This document shows, in pieces, positions 16,247 through 25,348 of a stretch of 64,000 bases of DNA (positions are counted from its first letter, which is position 1; each line of letters opens with the position of its first letter). A program made the translations under genes and the position numbers. Location: contig JAETTD010000001.1 of the NCBI GenBank assembly GCA_021769295.1, forward strand, positions 1 through 64,000, in the 5' to 3' direction. This DNA comes from Bacillota bacterium (GTDB lineage: Bacteria; Bacillota; Clostridia; Peptostreptococcales; Anaerovoracaceae). The notes beneath the pieces were generated by a model, which was given only the letters and a program-made list of their open reading frames with translations, was not told the DNA's origin and did no database searches.

Positions 16247-18820
16247 TTATTCGCTTAATATCTTTTTTACTGCTGCATCAGATATCAACGCCGGACCGCC
16301 CAATGTTACCGCTTTTTTTATGCCCGAACTTTTAATATATGACGCTGCTGCCGGTGTGTCTGTTGACGTTACAAGAAGCAACGGGCCTTCCAATGACATG
16401 GCAAGAGGGCCTCCGGATAAACCATCAGGGAAGTTTAAGCCGTATGCAAATACTGCCGTTTCACTGTAGTTTCCAAAGAACTGCCGGGCTACAGCTACTG
16501 ATGTGGCATATCTGTTTTGACCGGAAACTCTCTTTATGCTTCCATAACCTTTTAATTCTCTTTCAACATCATAGCTTACCGCTCCGGTTCCGCCTATGAT
16601 ATAGTAGTTTCTTTTCCCAGAAGCGTTCAGGTAACTTTTTTGTGTAGAATTTAAAGAATTTCCTACAAGTAATATAGGCTTTCCTACAGCGGAAGCTGAT
16701 AAACTATCTGCAAATCCCATTCCGGAGCATACGAGTATATCTTCATTTCCAACCCCAGCTTCCTTTAATATCAGCAAATTGGTTGAGTACCTGTCTTTTC
16801 CTCCGAGACGTTTTACTTTGCGTGAATCTCCGGATATGCTCTTTTCAAAGCTTCCCGAGACTGCACCTGTTCCTCCGAGGATATATACAGTGCCATTTTT
16901 GTTTAAATTGTTGACTATATATTCTTTCACCAGTTTCTGGCTTGCGGCATCGTCTCCTACTACCAATATAGGAGCGGTTTTTACTTTTACCAAGTATGCA
17001 CCTGCTAATGCATCTGCGTAGCCTCTTCCGTCTGCAACTATAATGCAGTTAAACTTATCTATACCCAGACTGGTCTTTAGCGCTTTTGCGGTTTCTATCG
17101 AAGTTTCATATCTGCTTGGACCGTATATGCGAAGTTTCGTTTTATTTCCCAATAAGCTGTCAGATCCTGCCACGATAGTGAAGGTCCTTGTGATCGTACC
17201 TGTACAGTTGCCGATTCCCTTTACCGTTACCGTAGCTGTTCCGACTTTGAGATTGTCCTTATATGCTACCGTATAATCAACATCTTTCTTAAAGCCGGCT
17301 ATCGTCACTTCAGGGGTCTTGGCTGTTCCGTCATATTTAGTAATGGAATAAGCAAGAGTTACGGTCTTTCCCGATATATCTGCCTTTGATATCTCAAAAG
17401 TCTTCGTTACTGTACCTGCATAGTTGCCGATTCCCTGTACCGTTACTGTAGCTGTTCCGACTTTGAGATTGTCTTTATATGCTGCCGTATAGTCAACGTC
17501 CTTTTTAAGGCCAGCTATAGTCACTTCCGGTGTCTTGGCTGTTCCGTCATATTTTATGCTGGAGTAAGCAAGAGTTACAGTCTTTTCCGATATATCTGCC
17601 TTTGATATCTCAAATGTCTTTGTAATGCTGCCTTCATAGTTGCCGATTCCCTGCACTGTTACTGTAGCCGTTCCTGCTTTAACATTGTCTTTATATGACA
17701 CTGTATAATCAATATCTTTTTTTAAACCATCTATTGTCACTTCAGGTTTTTTTGCTGTTCCGTCATATTTCGTATCGGAGTAAGCAAGGTTTACAGCCTT
17801 TCCTGATATATCTATCTTCGATATTTCAAAGGGAACCGTCTGATAATCTGTATATTCTCCTATACCTTTTATAAAGGCGTATGCCGTACCTAATCGGTTG
17901 TTATTTATATATCCTATCTTATAGTCTACGCCCTTTTTCAGACTTTTACCGTTATATGTGACTTCAACAGCCGGTTCATGGTTTTTTCCAGCACTGTACG
18001 TGATATTTTCAATTCTAATCTGGCAGTTTGCAATAGATTTATCTTGCGTTGCGTCTGCCATTTTATTCAAATACCAGAAATCACAATCTGTTCTTGTTCC
18101 TATCCCTGATACGTTGCCGCTTGAGGAATATTGCCACATATCATATGTATATTGATATGTACTCTGATTATTGTACTGAGCTTCCCATATAAAATATTTT
18201 TCTCCCAACGCTTTACCGTCTATAGAATCATTGAGAAACATCAGATTGGCATATATTCCGGCTTCATGTCCTGCAGCCTCTATAGTTTTACAAAACGCCT
18301 CAGCATTTGCGGTTGCTTGCTCCTTACTCAAATTAGCGGTGATAAGCCTGCCCGGGTTTGCATCATCCTTGGCATATTCATAATCCATAAAAATAGGGAG
18401 TTCTATGTCATAACTTCCCAGAAGTTCCAATGTAATATTAGCCTCCTCAATAGCTTCCGCCTCTGTTATAGCTTGTGAAAAATAATAAATTCCCACCATT
18501 ACACCGGCTTTTTTTGCATTTTCAATATTTTGCCTATAATATCCATCTATATATGTTTTTCCTGCTGCGCCGTAGCCTCTGCCGCCTACTCTTATTATAG
18601 CAAAATCAATTCCATCCGCTTTTACTCTATTCCAGTCTATGTTGTTCTGATATGCGGAAACATCAATGCCGTTGACCAGTATTCTGTCTTTAAAAACATC
18701 ACTGTGCGTGTATTTATTTCCAGTATAAGGTGACACCGTCACAGTCTGTGCAAAGGCAGCTGCCGGATAAAGCATAATCATCAACATAAGTGCTAAAATC
18801 AACAAACCCTTCTTTCTCAT
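16247..18820 (-). CDS. Secreted GH25 lysozyme with internal repeats and CWB2 wall-binding domains
   Basis: An 857-residue secreted protein. Residues 1-25 are a signal peptide (cut near AFAQ). Residues about 50-245 are a GH25 muramidase domain: GIDVSAYQ (Asp53) and FMDYEYA (Asp146, Glu148), the acidic residues of the active site. Residues 262-330 hold a divergent repeat. Residues 331-402, 403-474 and 475-546 are three near-identical 72-residue repeats starting FEISK. From about 555 to the end are cell-wall binding type 2 repeats (RLGGKDRYST, RVSGQNRYAT), which anchor proteins non-covalently to the wall. The likely role is peptidoglycan remodelling. It is monocistronic, with an AGGAGG-type site before its ATG. 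Confidence 0.9.
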   Translation of the reverse strand: MRKKGLLILALMLMIMLYPAAAFAQTVTVSPYTGNKYTHSDVFKDRILVNGIDVSAYQNNIDWNRVKADGIDFAIIRVGGRGYGAAGKTYIDGYYRQNIENAKKAGVMVGIYYFSQAITEAEAIEEANITLELLGSYDIELPIFMDYEYAKDDANPGRLITANLSKEQATANAEAFCKTIEAAGHEAGIYANLMFLNDSIDGKALGEKYFIWEAQYNNQSTYQYTYDMWQYSSSGNVSGIGTRTDCDFWYLNKMADATQDKSIANCQIRIENITYSAGKNHEPAVEVTYNGKSLKKGVDYKIGYINNNRLGTAYAFIKGIGEYTDYQTVPFEISKIDISGKAVNLAYSDTKYDGTAKKPEVTIDGLKKDIDYTVSYKDNVKAGTATVTVQGIGNYEGSITKTFEISKADISEKTVTLAYSSIKYDGTAKTPEVTIAGLKKDVDYTAAYKDNLKVGTATVTVQGIGNYAGTVTKTFEISKADISGKTVTLAYSITKYDGTAKTPEVTIAGFKKDVDYTVAYKDNLKVGTATVTVKGIGNCTGTITRTFTIVAGSDSLLGNKTKLRIYGPSRYETSIETAKALKTSLGIDKFNCIIVADGRGYADALAGAYLVKVKTAPILVVGDDAASQKLVKEYIVNNLNKNGTVYILGGTGAVSGSFEKSISGDSRKVKRLGGKDRYSTNLLILKEAGVGNEDILVCSGMGFADSLSASAVGKPILLVGNSLNSTQKSYLNASGKRNYYIIGGTGAVSYDVERELKGYGSIKRVSGQNRYATSVAVARQFFGNYSETAVFAYGLNFPDGLSGGPLAMSLEGPLLLVTSTDTPAAASYIKSSGIKKAVTLGGPALISDAAVKKILSE
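17183..17830 (-). repeat. Three tandem 216-bp coding repeats inside the GH25 gene
   Basis: Three consecutive 216-bp units encode the 72-residue FEISK repeats of the GH25 protein (17615-17830, 17399-17614, 17183-17398). Each contains variants of KYDGTAKTPEVTI and GTATVTVQGIGNY. Units 2 and 3 are the most alike. Such in-frame repeats can vary in number by recombination. Confidence 0.8.
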
Positions 18821-18898
18821 AACAACCTCCTTTCTTTTATTGTATTATAACTTGTCTACGCTTTCAACGTTTATTGCATGGAAATATCTTGCAGTCCC

Positions 18899-19852
18899 TC
18901 AGTACATTATGACAGCTCTTACCGGACAGGCCGCAGCGCAATAACCGCAGGTCAGGCACCTGTCCTCTCTTATCTCGGCCAAGCCCCTTTCGTTGTAAAA
19001 AACGGCTTCCGACTGACATGCCTTGATGCATGAGCCGCATCCTTCGCAGTCGCTTTGCTCTATCCTCATCCTTTTAAGTGAAATATCAGGATTATAATCT
19101 TTAGGCATATCGCCGTTTACGTAACTCATACAGTCATCTATATCTTTTAAACTGCCGAAGCCTATCATCACCGAGTCTATCTCCGGTTTGGAAAAAACAT
19201 AATCGAGAGCCTTTTGATATGTTCCTGTCAGGTTTCCTCCTCCGAAAGCTTTCATGGAAAAGATGCCTTTTCCTGCCTTATGGCACTTGCCTATAGCATT
19301 GATCATATCCTCAGGCGTACCGGGTGCAAACCTGTTGCGTATGCCCAGTCCTGCATAATTTATGAGGGGAAACACCACATCGCACTCGCAAACTCCTGCC
19401 ATTTTTTCCGTGACATCAATATTATGGGTCGAAACTCCCATAGCTCTTATTTTTCCCTTGGCCTTGGCGTCATTTAAGCACTCCCATGCGCCCTGACGCT
19501 CCTCAAACTGGCCTGTCCTGACTTCGTGAAGCAAGAATATATCTATCACATCCCTGTCAAGATTGCGCCTCGCTTCCTCAATGGCATTGTCCATTGAGCT
19601 GTAATCGCCATATAAGCTTTTGGAGCAGATAACCGGCTCAAGACCCGTATTTTTCAGTGCCGTTCTTATATACGGATAAGTTTTGTAATACTGAGCCGTG
19701 TCCAAAAAATTTATGCCTTGTTCCAAGGCATATCGAATAACCGCCGCACCTTCATCTATTTCAAGCGCTCTCTGATTAGGCCCTATGGGCAGCACTCCCA
19801 TGCCTACACGGCTTACTTTTATATTTGTTTTTCCAAGCAATATGTTTTTCAT
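18899..19852 (-). CDS. Aldo/keto reductase with C-terminal 2[4Fe-4S] ferredoxin domain
   Basis: A 317-residue protein. Residues 1-255 form an aldo/keto reductase barrel: the VSRVGMGVLPIG start, FLDTAQYY with the catalytic Asp and Tyr, and VMIGFGS near the nucleotide site. Residues about 265-317 carry two ferredoxin motifs, CEGCGSCIKAC and CLTCGYCAAAC. This fusion occurs in anaerobes; the physiological substrate is unknown. The frame is open to 19972, but the ATG at 19852 is chosen because AAAGGA lies before it and the conserved domain begins there. It diverges from the alarmone synthetase, 74 bp away. Confidence 0.87.
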   Translation of the reverse strand: MKNILLGKTNIKVSRVGMGVLPIGPNQRALEIDEGAAVIRYALEQGINFLDTAQYYKTYPYIRTALKNTGLEPVICSKSLYGDYSSMDNAIEEARRNLDRDVIDIFLLHEVRTGQFEERQGAWECLNDAKAKGKIRAMGVSTHNIDVTEKMAGVCECDVVFPLINYAGLGIRNRFAPGTPEDMINAIGKCHKAGKGIFSMKAFGGGNLTGTYQKALDYVFSKPEIDSVMIGFGSLKDIDDCMSYVNGDMPKDYNPDISLKRMRIEQSDCEGCGSCIKACQSEAVFYNERGLAEIREDRCLTCGYCAAACPVRAVIMY

Positions 19853-19926
19853 GTGAAAGTCCTTTCTTTTTAAATTATAATCGGGTATAATCATTATGTA
19901 AACAAAATATTTGGGGGTATATTTTA

Positions 19927-20553
19927 GTGTCAAACATGTGCAGCCTTGCAGAAGAGCAAGGTTTTGAAACATTTAGGCACGCTTACAGAGCTGCCATTAA
20001 AGAAGTAAGAACAAAAATTGAAATTTTAAGCGAAGACTTTGCCGTACGTCACGATTATAATCCGATTCACCATATGGAGCGAAGGTTAAAATCACCTGAC
20101 AGCATCGAGGAGAAGCTTGAGCGTTACGGCAAAGAAATCTCAATAGCTTCTGCAAAAGAGAATATTCTTGATATTGCAGGTATCAGAGTAGTTTGCAATT
20201 TTATAGATGACGTATATGCCATAGCCGATATGCTAATGGAGCAGAACGACATAGAGCTTGTTACAAAGAAAGATTACATAAAAAATCCCAAGGAAAACGG
20301 CTACAGAAGCCTTCATTTGGTATTGAGCGTACCTGTATTTTTGCTTAACGGATGTGAAAACGTTCCTGTGGAAGTTCAGATACGTACAGTTGCCATGGAT
20401 TTTTGGGCGAGTCTTGAGCACCAGCTCAGATACAAGAAAGGCAAAACTCTGCCGAAAAAAGTTGACTGCGAGCTTAAGGCCTGTGCAGAATCCAGTGCGT
20501 CTTTGGATGTGCGCATGCAGCGACTCTTTGATGAAATATACAAATCAGATTGA
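19927..20553 (+). CDS. Small alarmone synthetase (RelA/SpoT synthetase domain)
   Basis: A 208-residue single-domain (p)ppGpp synthetase with no hydrolase or TGS/ACT domain. Synthetase motifs include HDYNPIHHMERRLKSPDSI, DIAGIRVVCNFIDDVY, NGYRSLHLVLSVP and VPVEVQIRTVAMDFWASLEH. It transfers pyrophosphate from ATP to GDP/GTP in the stringent response and resembles YjbM/YwaC-type enzymes. The start is GTG at 19927, 8 nt after GGGGG; an ATG at 19936 is too far from that site. TATAAT-like boxes occur at about 19877 and 19891. Repeat array 2 follows directly. Confidence 0.9.
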   Translation: MSNMCSLAEEQGFETFRHAYRAAIKEVRTKIEILSEDFAVRHDYNPIHHMERRLKSPDSIEEKLERYGKEISIASAKENILDIAGIRVVCNFIDDVYAIADMLMEQNDIELVTKKDYIKNPKENGYRSLHLVLSVPVFLLNGCENVPVEVQIRTVAMDFWASLEHQLRYKKGKTLPKKVDCELKACAESSASLDVRMQRLFDEIYKSD

Positions 20554-20554
20554 A

Positions 20555-20869
20555 AATCGACCGGAGCGACGGAATTGTAAAGTGCCGCAAATTTGAGAAA
20601 ATCTCTCATCTGCGGCACTTTTGCTATCTTATTTCCCTCCAAAATGCCGTAAACTAAGAAAAATTTCAAATTTACGGCAGTTTTACCCTTCTTACGGCTT
20701 ATAAAATGCCGTATTTAAAAGAAATTGAGACCTTTACGGCAATTTGAACCCTATCGCCGCTGTCAAAGTGCCGCAATTAAAAGAAAATTTAAGGTTTACG
20801 GCAGTCTCGCTGAACGCCGCCCGCCGGTCTGCAGCCTGCATCGTCGCCAACTGCACACAGCCCCTTTGA
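20555..20869. repeat. Palindrome array 2 (four units, 62-bp period)
   Basis: Units at 20583-20617, 20645-20679, 20707-20741 and 20769-20803, each 35 bp from TGCCG to CGGCA, spaced by exactly 62 bp. The block is about 90% identical to array 3 in the same orientation and to array 1 in inverse orientation, including spacers and the GGCAGTCTCGC flank. The right end GCACACAGCCCCTTT (about 20853-20867) is the inverse of the outer end of array 1. It fills the 317-bp gap between the convergent alarmone synthetase and the next gene. Confidence 0.9.
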
Positions 20870-20870
20870 T

Positions 20871-21356
20871 TTAATATCCCAATTTTTTTGTAATTTCTTT
20901 TACATCCTGCTTATATGCGTCATCAGTGTCAGCATAAATTACCGTGTTTTCTATGCGGCATATATATTTATACTGTCCCTCTGAAGATAGGGTGTATTTT
21001 GAATAATTTCCGGCTGAAACATCCTTTTGTGACGATACGCTTCCCTTTGATGATTCAAAAATCGCCTTATTGCTTTCAAAGAATTGAGCCGCTATATCAG
21101 GGCTTGCAATTATGTAAAACTCTATCTGATAGTTCCGATTTTTGTCTATGGCCAAATACGCTTCGCTTATGTAGTCATATTCAGCAAATTGTTCTTTGAC
21201 ATTTACCACACTGTATCCGTTTTCTTCCATCAGCGAATTAAAATCTTGCGCAGTCAAAGCTTCCTTGGGTTTCATTAAAATCACAACTAAGCATATGGCA
21301 ATCGCAACGATTGCCACGGATACCGCTATTATGGCCAATTTAATGGATTTTTTCAT
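20871..21356 (-). CDS. Membrane-anchored protein of unknown function
   Basis: A 161-residue protein with one N-terminal membrane helix (about 7-28) preceded by basic residues and no lipobox, so it is probably anchored with the rest outside. The exposed part has FNSLMEENGYSVVNV, AYLAIDKNRNYQIEF and YICRIENTVIYA, suggesting a small alpha/beta domain, but I do not recognise the family. It lies 18 bp downstream of the class-V aminotransferase gene and may be co-transcribed. It ends two bases from the end of array 2. Confidence 0.7.
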   Translation of the reverse strand: MKKSIKLAIIAVSVAIVAIAICLVVILMKPKEALTAQDFNSLMEENGYSVVNVKEQFAEYDYISEAYLAIDKNRNYQIEFYIIASPDIAAQFFESNKAIFESSKGSVSSQKDVSAGNYSKYTLSSEGQYKYICRIENTVIYADTDDAYKQDVKEITKKLGY

Positions 21357-21374
21357 AATCTGTCTCCCTCAACT

Positions 21375-22409
21375 CTAAGCCAGCAGATATAAATCATCCA
21401 GATTCTGGAGCTTCATCAGAGCCCAGATAGCGTCGTTTACTTCCATTCTGGTATTGAAATACCCAAAGCTGAACCTTGCCACACCGCCTTCTTCTATACC
21501 GAGGGATTTCATCAACCGAGGGCAGTCGCAATCTCCGGATTTTATGGCGATATGATTCTTTCGCATAAAAGTCTTAATTTCTTCCGTACTGAATCCTTCA
21601 ACGGTTATGGACACCGTCGGAATCCTCGTGTTGGTGCCGAAATCGCCATAGACGGTTACATCCTTCATGGACTTTACCGATTCGAAAAACCGCTTTGCAA
21701 GTCTGTGAGGGAAGATAGTTATGCCATATATGCCCTTTTCCAGTATAAAATCAACAGATGCGCACAGTTTACCCAGCTTTTCTTCGGAAGGAGTGTGAAT
21801 CTGCGCCTCTATCTCCGGGTCCAGGCTCAGGCCGTTTCTTAGGCATATGCCGCCGGTGCCGAAAGGTCCCATCATCTTTTTATGGCCGGCAAAACAAAGC
21901 ACGTCCAGCTGCAAATCCTCCATATTGATAGGAGTTGCGCCCACCGTCTGCGCTGCGTCCGCAATTACCATTATATTGTTTCGCCTTGCTATGGAACACA
22001 CCTTTTCCATATCCGTTATGTTTCCCGTAACATTGGAACCGTGGCAGCACACCATTGCTTTGGTTTCAGGTCTTATGGCCTCTTCAATCAAATCATATCT
22101 CAAAGTTCCGTATTTATTCAGAGGTATATAAGTAACACTGCAGCCCTTTTCCTCAAGCTCTGAGAGCACGTTCAATACGGATTTATATTCCATGTCCGTC
22201 GAAATAACATGGTCACCCGGCTTAACGAAGCTTAACACGGCAGCTCTTACTGCCTCATCCCCACTGCCCGTAAAAACTATATTTTCGGGATTCTTGCATC
22301 CCAAAAGCCCGGCGACTTTTGCCGCTGCTTCATCTCTTGTTGCCTTAGGTGCATTTTTATAGCTTTCCGGCTTGGCAACAGTGGTTGCGGCATTGTTTAA
22401 ATAGGCCAT
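21375..22409 (-). CDS. Class-V aminotransferase (cysteine desulfurase-like)
   Basis: A 344-residue PLP enzyme of the NifS/Csd fold. It starts MAYLNNAATTVAKPESY, as family members do. It has VFTGSGDEAVRAA for phosphate binding, VIADAAQTVGATPINM with the cofactor Asp, and FAGHKKMMGPFGTGGI with the Schiff-base lysine. The C-terminal RFSFGYFNT completes the site. A conserved catalytic cysteine loop typical of IscS is not obvious, so the reaction (desulfurase, selenocysteine lyase or other) is open. It follows an isochorismatase-family gene by 2 bp. Confidence 0.82.
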   Translation of the reverse strand: MAYLNNAATTVAKPESYKNAPKATRDEAAAKVAGLLGCKNPENIVFTGSGDEAVRAAVLSFVKPGDHVISTDMEYKSVLNVLSELEEKGCSVTYIPLNKYGTLRYDLIEEAIRPETKAMVCCHGSNVTGNITDMEKVCSIARRNNIMVIADAAQTVGATPINMEDLQLDVLCFAGHKKMMGPFGTGGICLRNGLSLDPEIEAQIHTPSEEKLGKLCASVDFILEKGIYGITIFPHRLAKRFFESVKSMKDVTVYGDFGTNTRIPTVSITVEGFSTEEIKTFMRKNHIAIKSGDCDCPRLMKSLGIEEGGVARFSFGYFNTRMEVNDAIWALMKLQNLDDLYLLA

Positions 22410-22411
22410 GA

Positions 22412-22948
22412 TTACCTCCTTAAATCCACATGTATGGATTCCATAACTTTAAATGCGGCTTCTTCAGCTTCCTTATCGTTGCTTCCAACGCATGAGGCAT
22501 CCACTAAAATGGGAACGTTAGGCATAGCTGCCTTTGCGCAGGCAATGTTGGATATAACGCAAATATTTGTAACAACGCCCACAAATTCTATGCTTTCATA
22601 ATTGTCCGCATTTTTATGAAGATATTCGCAAAGCTCGTAAGAACCAAAAGTCGGCTTGGAGAACACCAAATCGTCCTTTTCTTTAAGCTCTGCAATTTTT
22701 CCGTAGAGCTGCCAGCCGTCCTCGCCGTCTACGCAGTGCGCAATGGGCAAGTGCTTTCCCTCGTGACTTTCCATATAATGGCGGTCATGAGTATCCATCG
22801 TAAAGATGATCTGGCCGCCGTCTGCAAGGCTGCGATATTCCCTGATTTTTGCTGCAATGGGTTCTTCCAGAGCCGTAGCGCCTTCAAATCCGAGAGAACC
22901 TGTAACAAAGTCATTTTGGTAGTCTACCACCACGAGTAATTTTTTCAT
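22412..22948 (-). CDS. Isochorismatase-family cysteine hydrolase (nicotinamidase-like)
   Basis: A 178-residue hydrolase. Asp9 in VVVDYQNDFVTGS, a lysine near 110 and Cys in VVTNICVISN form the family catalytic triad. MDTHDRHY and HLPIAHC supply metal-binding positions as in nicotinamidases. The likely reaction is hydrolysis of nicotinamide or a related amide, so a role in NAD salvage is possible. It is followed within 2 bp by the class-V aminotransferase and preceded by the SGNH gene. Confidence 0.82.
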   Translation of the reverse strand: MKKLLVVVDYQNDFVTGSLGFEGATALEEPIAAKIREYRSLADGGQIIFTMDTHDRHYMESHEGKHLPIAHCVDGEDGWQLYGKIAELKEKDDLVFSKPTFGSYELCEYLHKNADNYESIEFVGVVTNICVISNIACAKAAMPNVPILVDASCVGSNDKEAEEAAFKVMESIHVDLRR

Positions 22949-22963
22949 TTTTTTCTCCTTTTA

Positions 22964-23752
22964 TCATGTGTTATCAGAATCGGGTGCAGCTGTCTTTGTC
23001 AGAAGCCAATCCACCCAGAAAACGTAATATTTGGCTAAAATGTGAGTATTGTCACTTGTGTATTCTGCCTTGAGGTTTCCGTTTTCATCATCAAAGATCT
23101 CGTTTGCATCTATATAGAAAACTTTCTCGTTGTCGATGAATTCCGATATTCTTTCGTTAAATTCGTTGATATTGGCGTTGTTAAATGTTTCATCCGACTC
23201 TGAGCGTGAAGCCGAAACATGGAGATTTGCCTGAATGTATATTATGGAGTTCGGCGATTTTTCTTTTATCCAGTCCAAAAGTTCTTTGTACTTGTTTACG
23301 GTTTTTTCTCGTCCAAAGCCCAGTTCGTTGATTCCCAGCATCAGATAAATCTTACCGTATTGCTTGGATTCAAGCAATTGCTCCAAAGTGACCTTTCCGT
23401 TCCCGGACACATCGACTTCCGTATCCATTATATTATACACGCTCATTCCCGTATTTGCAAAGAAATCCGCGCCTTCCGCCTTTCCATACTGCCAAAGGCC
23501 CATGGTTCTCGAATCGCCTATGAACAATGCGTCACTGAAATATTCTCTGCCGGCCAGCACAAAATGTGCATCCTCAGGGTTTGGTTTTTGCACAATATCG
23601 GTTTTATTCTCCCCAGCGGTTTCCTCGGGCTGTGCGGCTTCTTCAGCAGGCATTTCATCAAGTATCAGAACTTTAAATGCCAATATCCCTGCCACTACTA
23701 TACAAGATACCATTATTAAAATCGAAAATGAGTATTTTAAAATATTTTTCAT
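22964..23752 (-). CDS. Membrane-anchored SGNH/GDSL hydrolase
   Basis: A 262-residue protein with an N-terminal membrane helix (about 8-27), a proline/glutamate-rich linker, and an SGNH hydrolase domain from about 65. Visible blocks are ALFIGDSRTMGL (nucleophile Ser), GINELGFG (block III) and DNTHI near the end (catalytic Asp/His). It lies directly downstream of an MBOAT gene (10-bp gap), the common arrangement for acetylation or deacetylation of extracellular glycans. It probably works outside the membrane with that partner. Confidence 0.85.
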   Translation of the reverse strand: MKNILKYSFSILIMVSCIVVAGILAFKVLILDEMPAEEAAQPEETAGENKTDIVQKPNPEDAHFVLAGREYFSDALFIGDSRTMGLWQYGKAEGADFFANTGMSVYNIMDTEVDVSGNGKVTLEQLLESKQYGKIYLMLGINELGFGREKTVNKYKELLDWIKEKSPNSIIYIQANLHVSASRSESDETFNNANINEFNERISEFIDNEKVFYIDANEIFDDENGNLKAEYTSDNTHILAKYYVFWVDWLLTKTAAPDSDNT

Positions 23753-23762
23753 AGCTTCCTCT

Positions 23763-25172
23763 TTAAAATCTGAAATATAAAAACGGGTCGTTAAGTCCTA
23801 TGTACAGGCAATATACGGAGCCCCAGAAAACCGCAAATAAAATCACAGAGCCGAGAAGGGTGCCCTTTATGCGTTCAAACAACTTGGCAGGAGCCGATAC
23901 GCTTAATACGGCGCAGACTGCCATAAGAACTCCGTAAGTGTCCAAATAATTTTTAAAATCGCCTTCAAATACGGTCGAGCTCTTTGTTCCTGCAAAATCC
24001 GTCAGCCTTTGTATATAAATTCCAAGCTGGTCTATATCCGTTATGGCAAATATCATCCAGCTTAACGGTATCAAAAATAACATGTACAGGTGCCCCAGCG
24101 GTTTAATCCTGTCCAGCAATTTTTTTAAACCGGCCTTTTCTATAGCTATGGCTATGAAGAGGAAAAGCCCCCATATTATAAAATTCCAGCCTGCTCCATG
24201 CCAGAATCCCGTCAGCATCCACACTACCAACAGATTAAAGTATACTCTCGGCACAGACCTTCTGTTTCCGCCAAGAGGAATATAAACGTATTCTTTGAAC
24301 CAGCTTCCCAGGGTCATATGCCACCTTCTCCAAAACTCAGTCATGGAGCGTGATTCATATGGGTGGTCGAAGTTTTGCGGAATGGTGAATCCCATTATCC
24401 TGCCCAAGCCTATGGCCATCATGGAATAGCCGTAAAAATCAAAATAAAGCTGAAAACTGAAAGCAAATATTCCCAACCATGCTGCAGGGGCGGATATGCT
24501 TTCGAACCCCACCGCCTGTATATCGCTCCATAGGCTTCCTATGCGGTTTGCCAGAAGTACCTTCAGTCCAAGTCCTATGACAAAGATTTTAAGGCCCTCA
24601 TCAAAGTTTTCCAATGATGCCTTTCTCTTGCGAAGCTGAAGGCGAACCTCACGGTACTTAACTATCGGCCCTGCAATGAGCTGCGGGAACATGGTCAGAT
24701 ATGCTCCAAAGGAAACCAGAGAAGTCGACGCCTCTACCTCTTTGCGATATACATCCACCAGATATGATATGCTTTGGAAAGTATAGAAGCTGATTCCGAC
24801 AGGTAATATAAGGTTCCAAGGTTCTGCCACGCTGCCTCCTCCCATGATAGATGACAAGGCATTTATATTTTCTATTATAAAATCGGAGTATTTAAACAGG
24901 CCAAGCCATAACAGGTTGTATATTATTCCAATAATCAGAATTTTTTTCGATTTTGACCTATTCCGGCATATAAGTTTACCCGTAATATAGTTGACTATTA
25001 CAGACATGACAAGAAGCAGTATATACCAAGGCTTGTCCAGTGTTCCCGCCGCATAAAATATTATGCTGCCGACAAAAATCCAAAGATTTCTTAAATATTT
25101 AGGTATAATAAAATAAATTGCCAGAAATATAGGCAAAAAAATAAAGATAAACTGTAAACTACTGAATACCAT
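23763..25172 (-). CDS. MBOAT family O-acyltransferase (AlgI/DltB/PatA-like)
   Basis: A 469-residue polytopic membrane protein with about eleven predicted helices. The MBOAT signature is seen in FDFYGYSMMAIGLGRIMGF, EFWRRWHMTLGSWFKEYVYIPLG (broken over the conserved His) and GFWHGAGWNFIIWG with the catalytic histidine. These proteins pass acyl groups across the membrane onto polysaccharides or teichoic acids. Together with the SGNH gene it forms an O-acylation pair; the acceptor polymer is not in the window. There is no dlt operon, so a DltB role is unlikely. Confidence 0.9.
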   Translation of the reverse strand: MVFSSLQFIFIFLPIFLAIYFIIPKYLRNLWIFVGSIIFYAAGTLDKPWYILLLVMSVIVNYITGKLICRNRSKSKKILIIGIIYNLLWLGLFKYSDFIIENINALSSIMGGGSVAEPWNLILPVGISFYTFQSISYLVDVYRKEVEASTSLVSFGAYLTMFPQLIAGPIVKYREVRLQLRKRKASLENFDEGLKIFVIGLGLKVLLANRIGSLWSDIQAVGFESISAPAAWLGIFAFSFQLYFDFYGYSMMAIGLGRIMGFTIPQNFDHPYESRSMTEFWRRWHMTLGSWFKEYVYIPLGGNRRSVPRVYFNLLVVWMLTGFWHGAGWNFIIWGLFLFIAIAIEKAGLKKLLDRIKPLGHLYMLFLIPLSWMIFAITDIDQLGIYIQRLTDFAGTKSSTVFEGDFKNYLDTYGVLMAVCAVLSVSAPAKLFERIKGTLLGSVILFAVFWGSVYCLYIGLNDPFLYFRF

Positions 25173-25348
25173 AAACCAAAAATTCTCCCAATTAAGCCAT
25201 ATAGAATGGTCTTTGCTATGTATTCTATCACAAAGACCGTAAATAATATAGGTGTATATTTTAAAATTTTTTATAAAATTAAAAGAACGGCAATCCGCAT
25301 GATATCGTCTTGCCGCCCGGTTTTATTTCATATCCGTAATCTAATTCT

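Noticed and set aside
16247..18820. Prophage endolysin
   Set aside because: GH25 domain is shared with phage lysins, but signal peptide, CWB2 repeats and absence of holin or phage genes point to a host surface protein.
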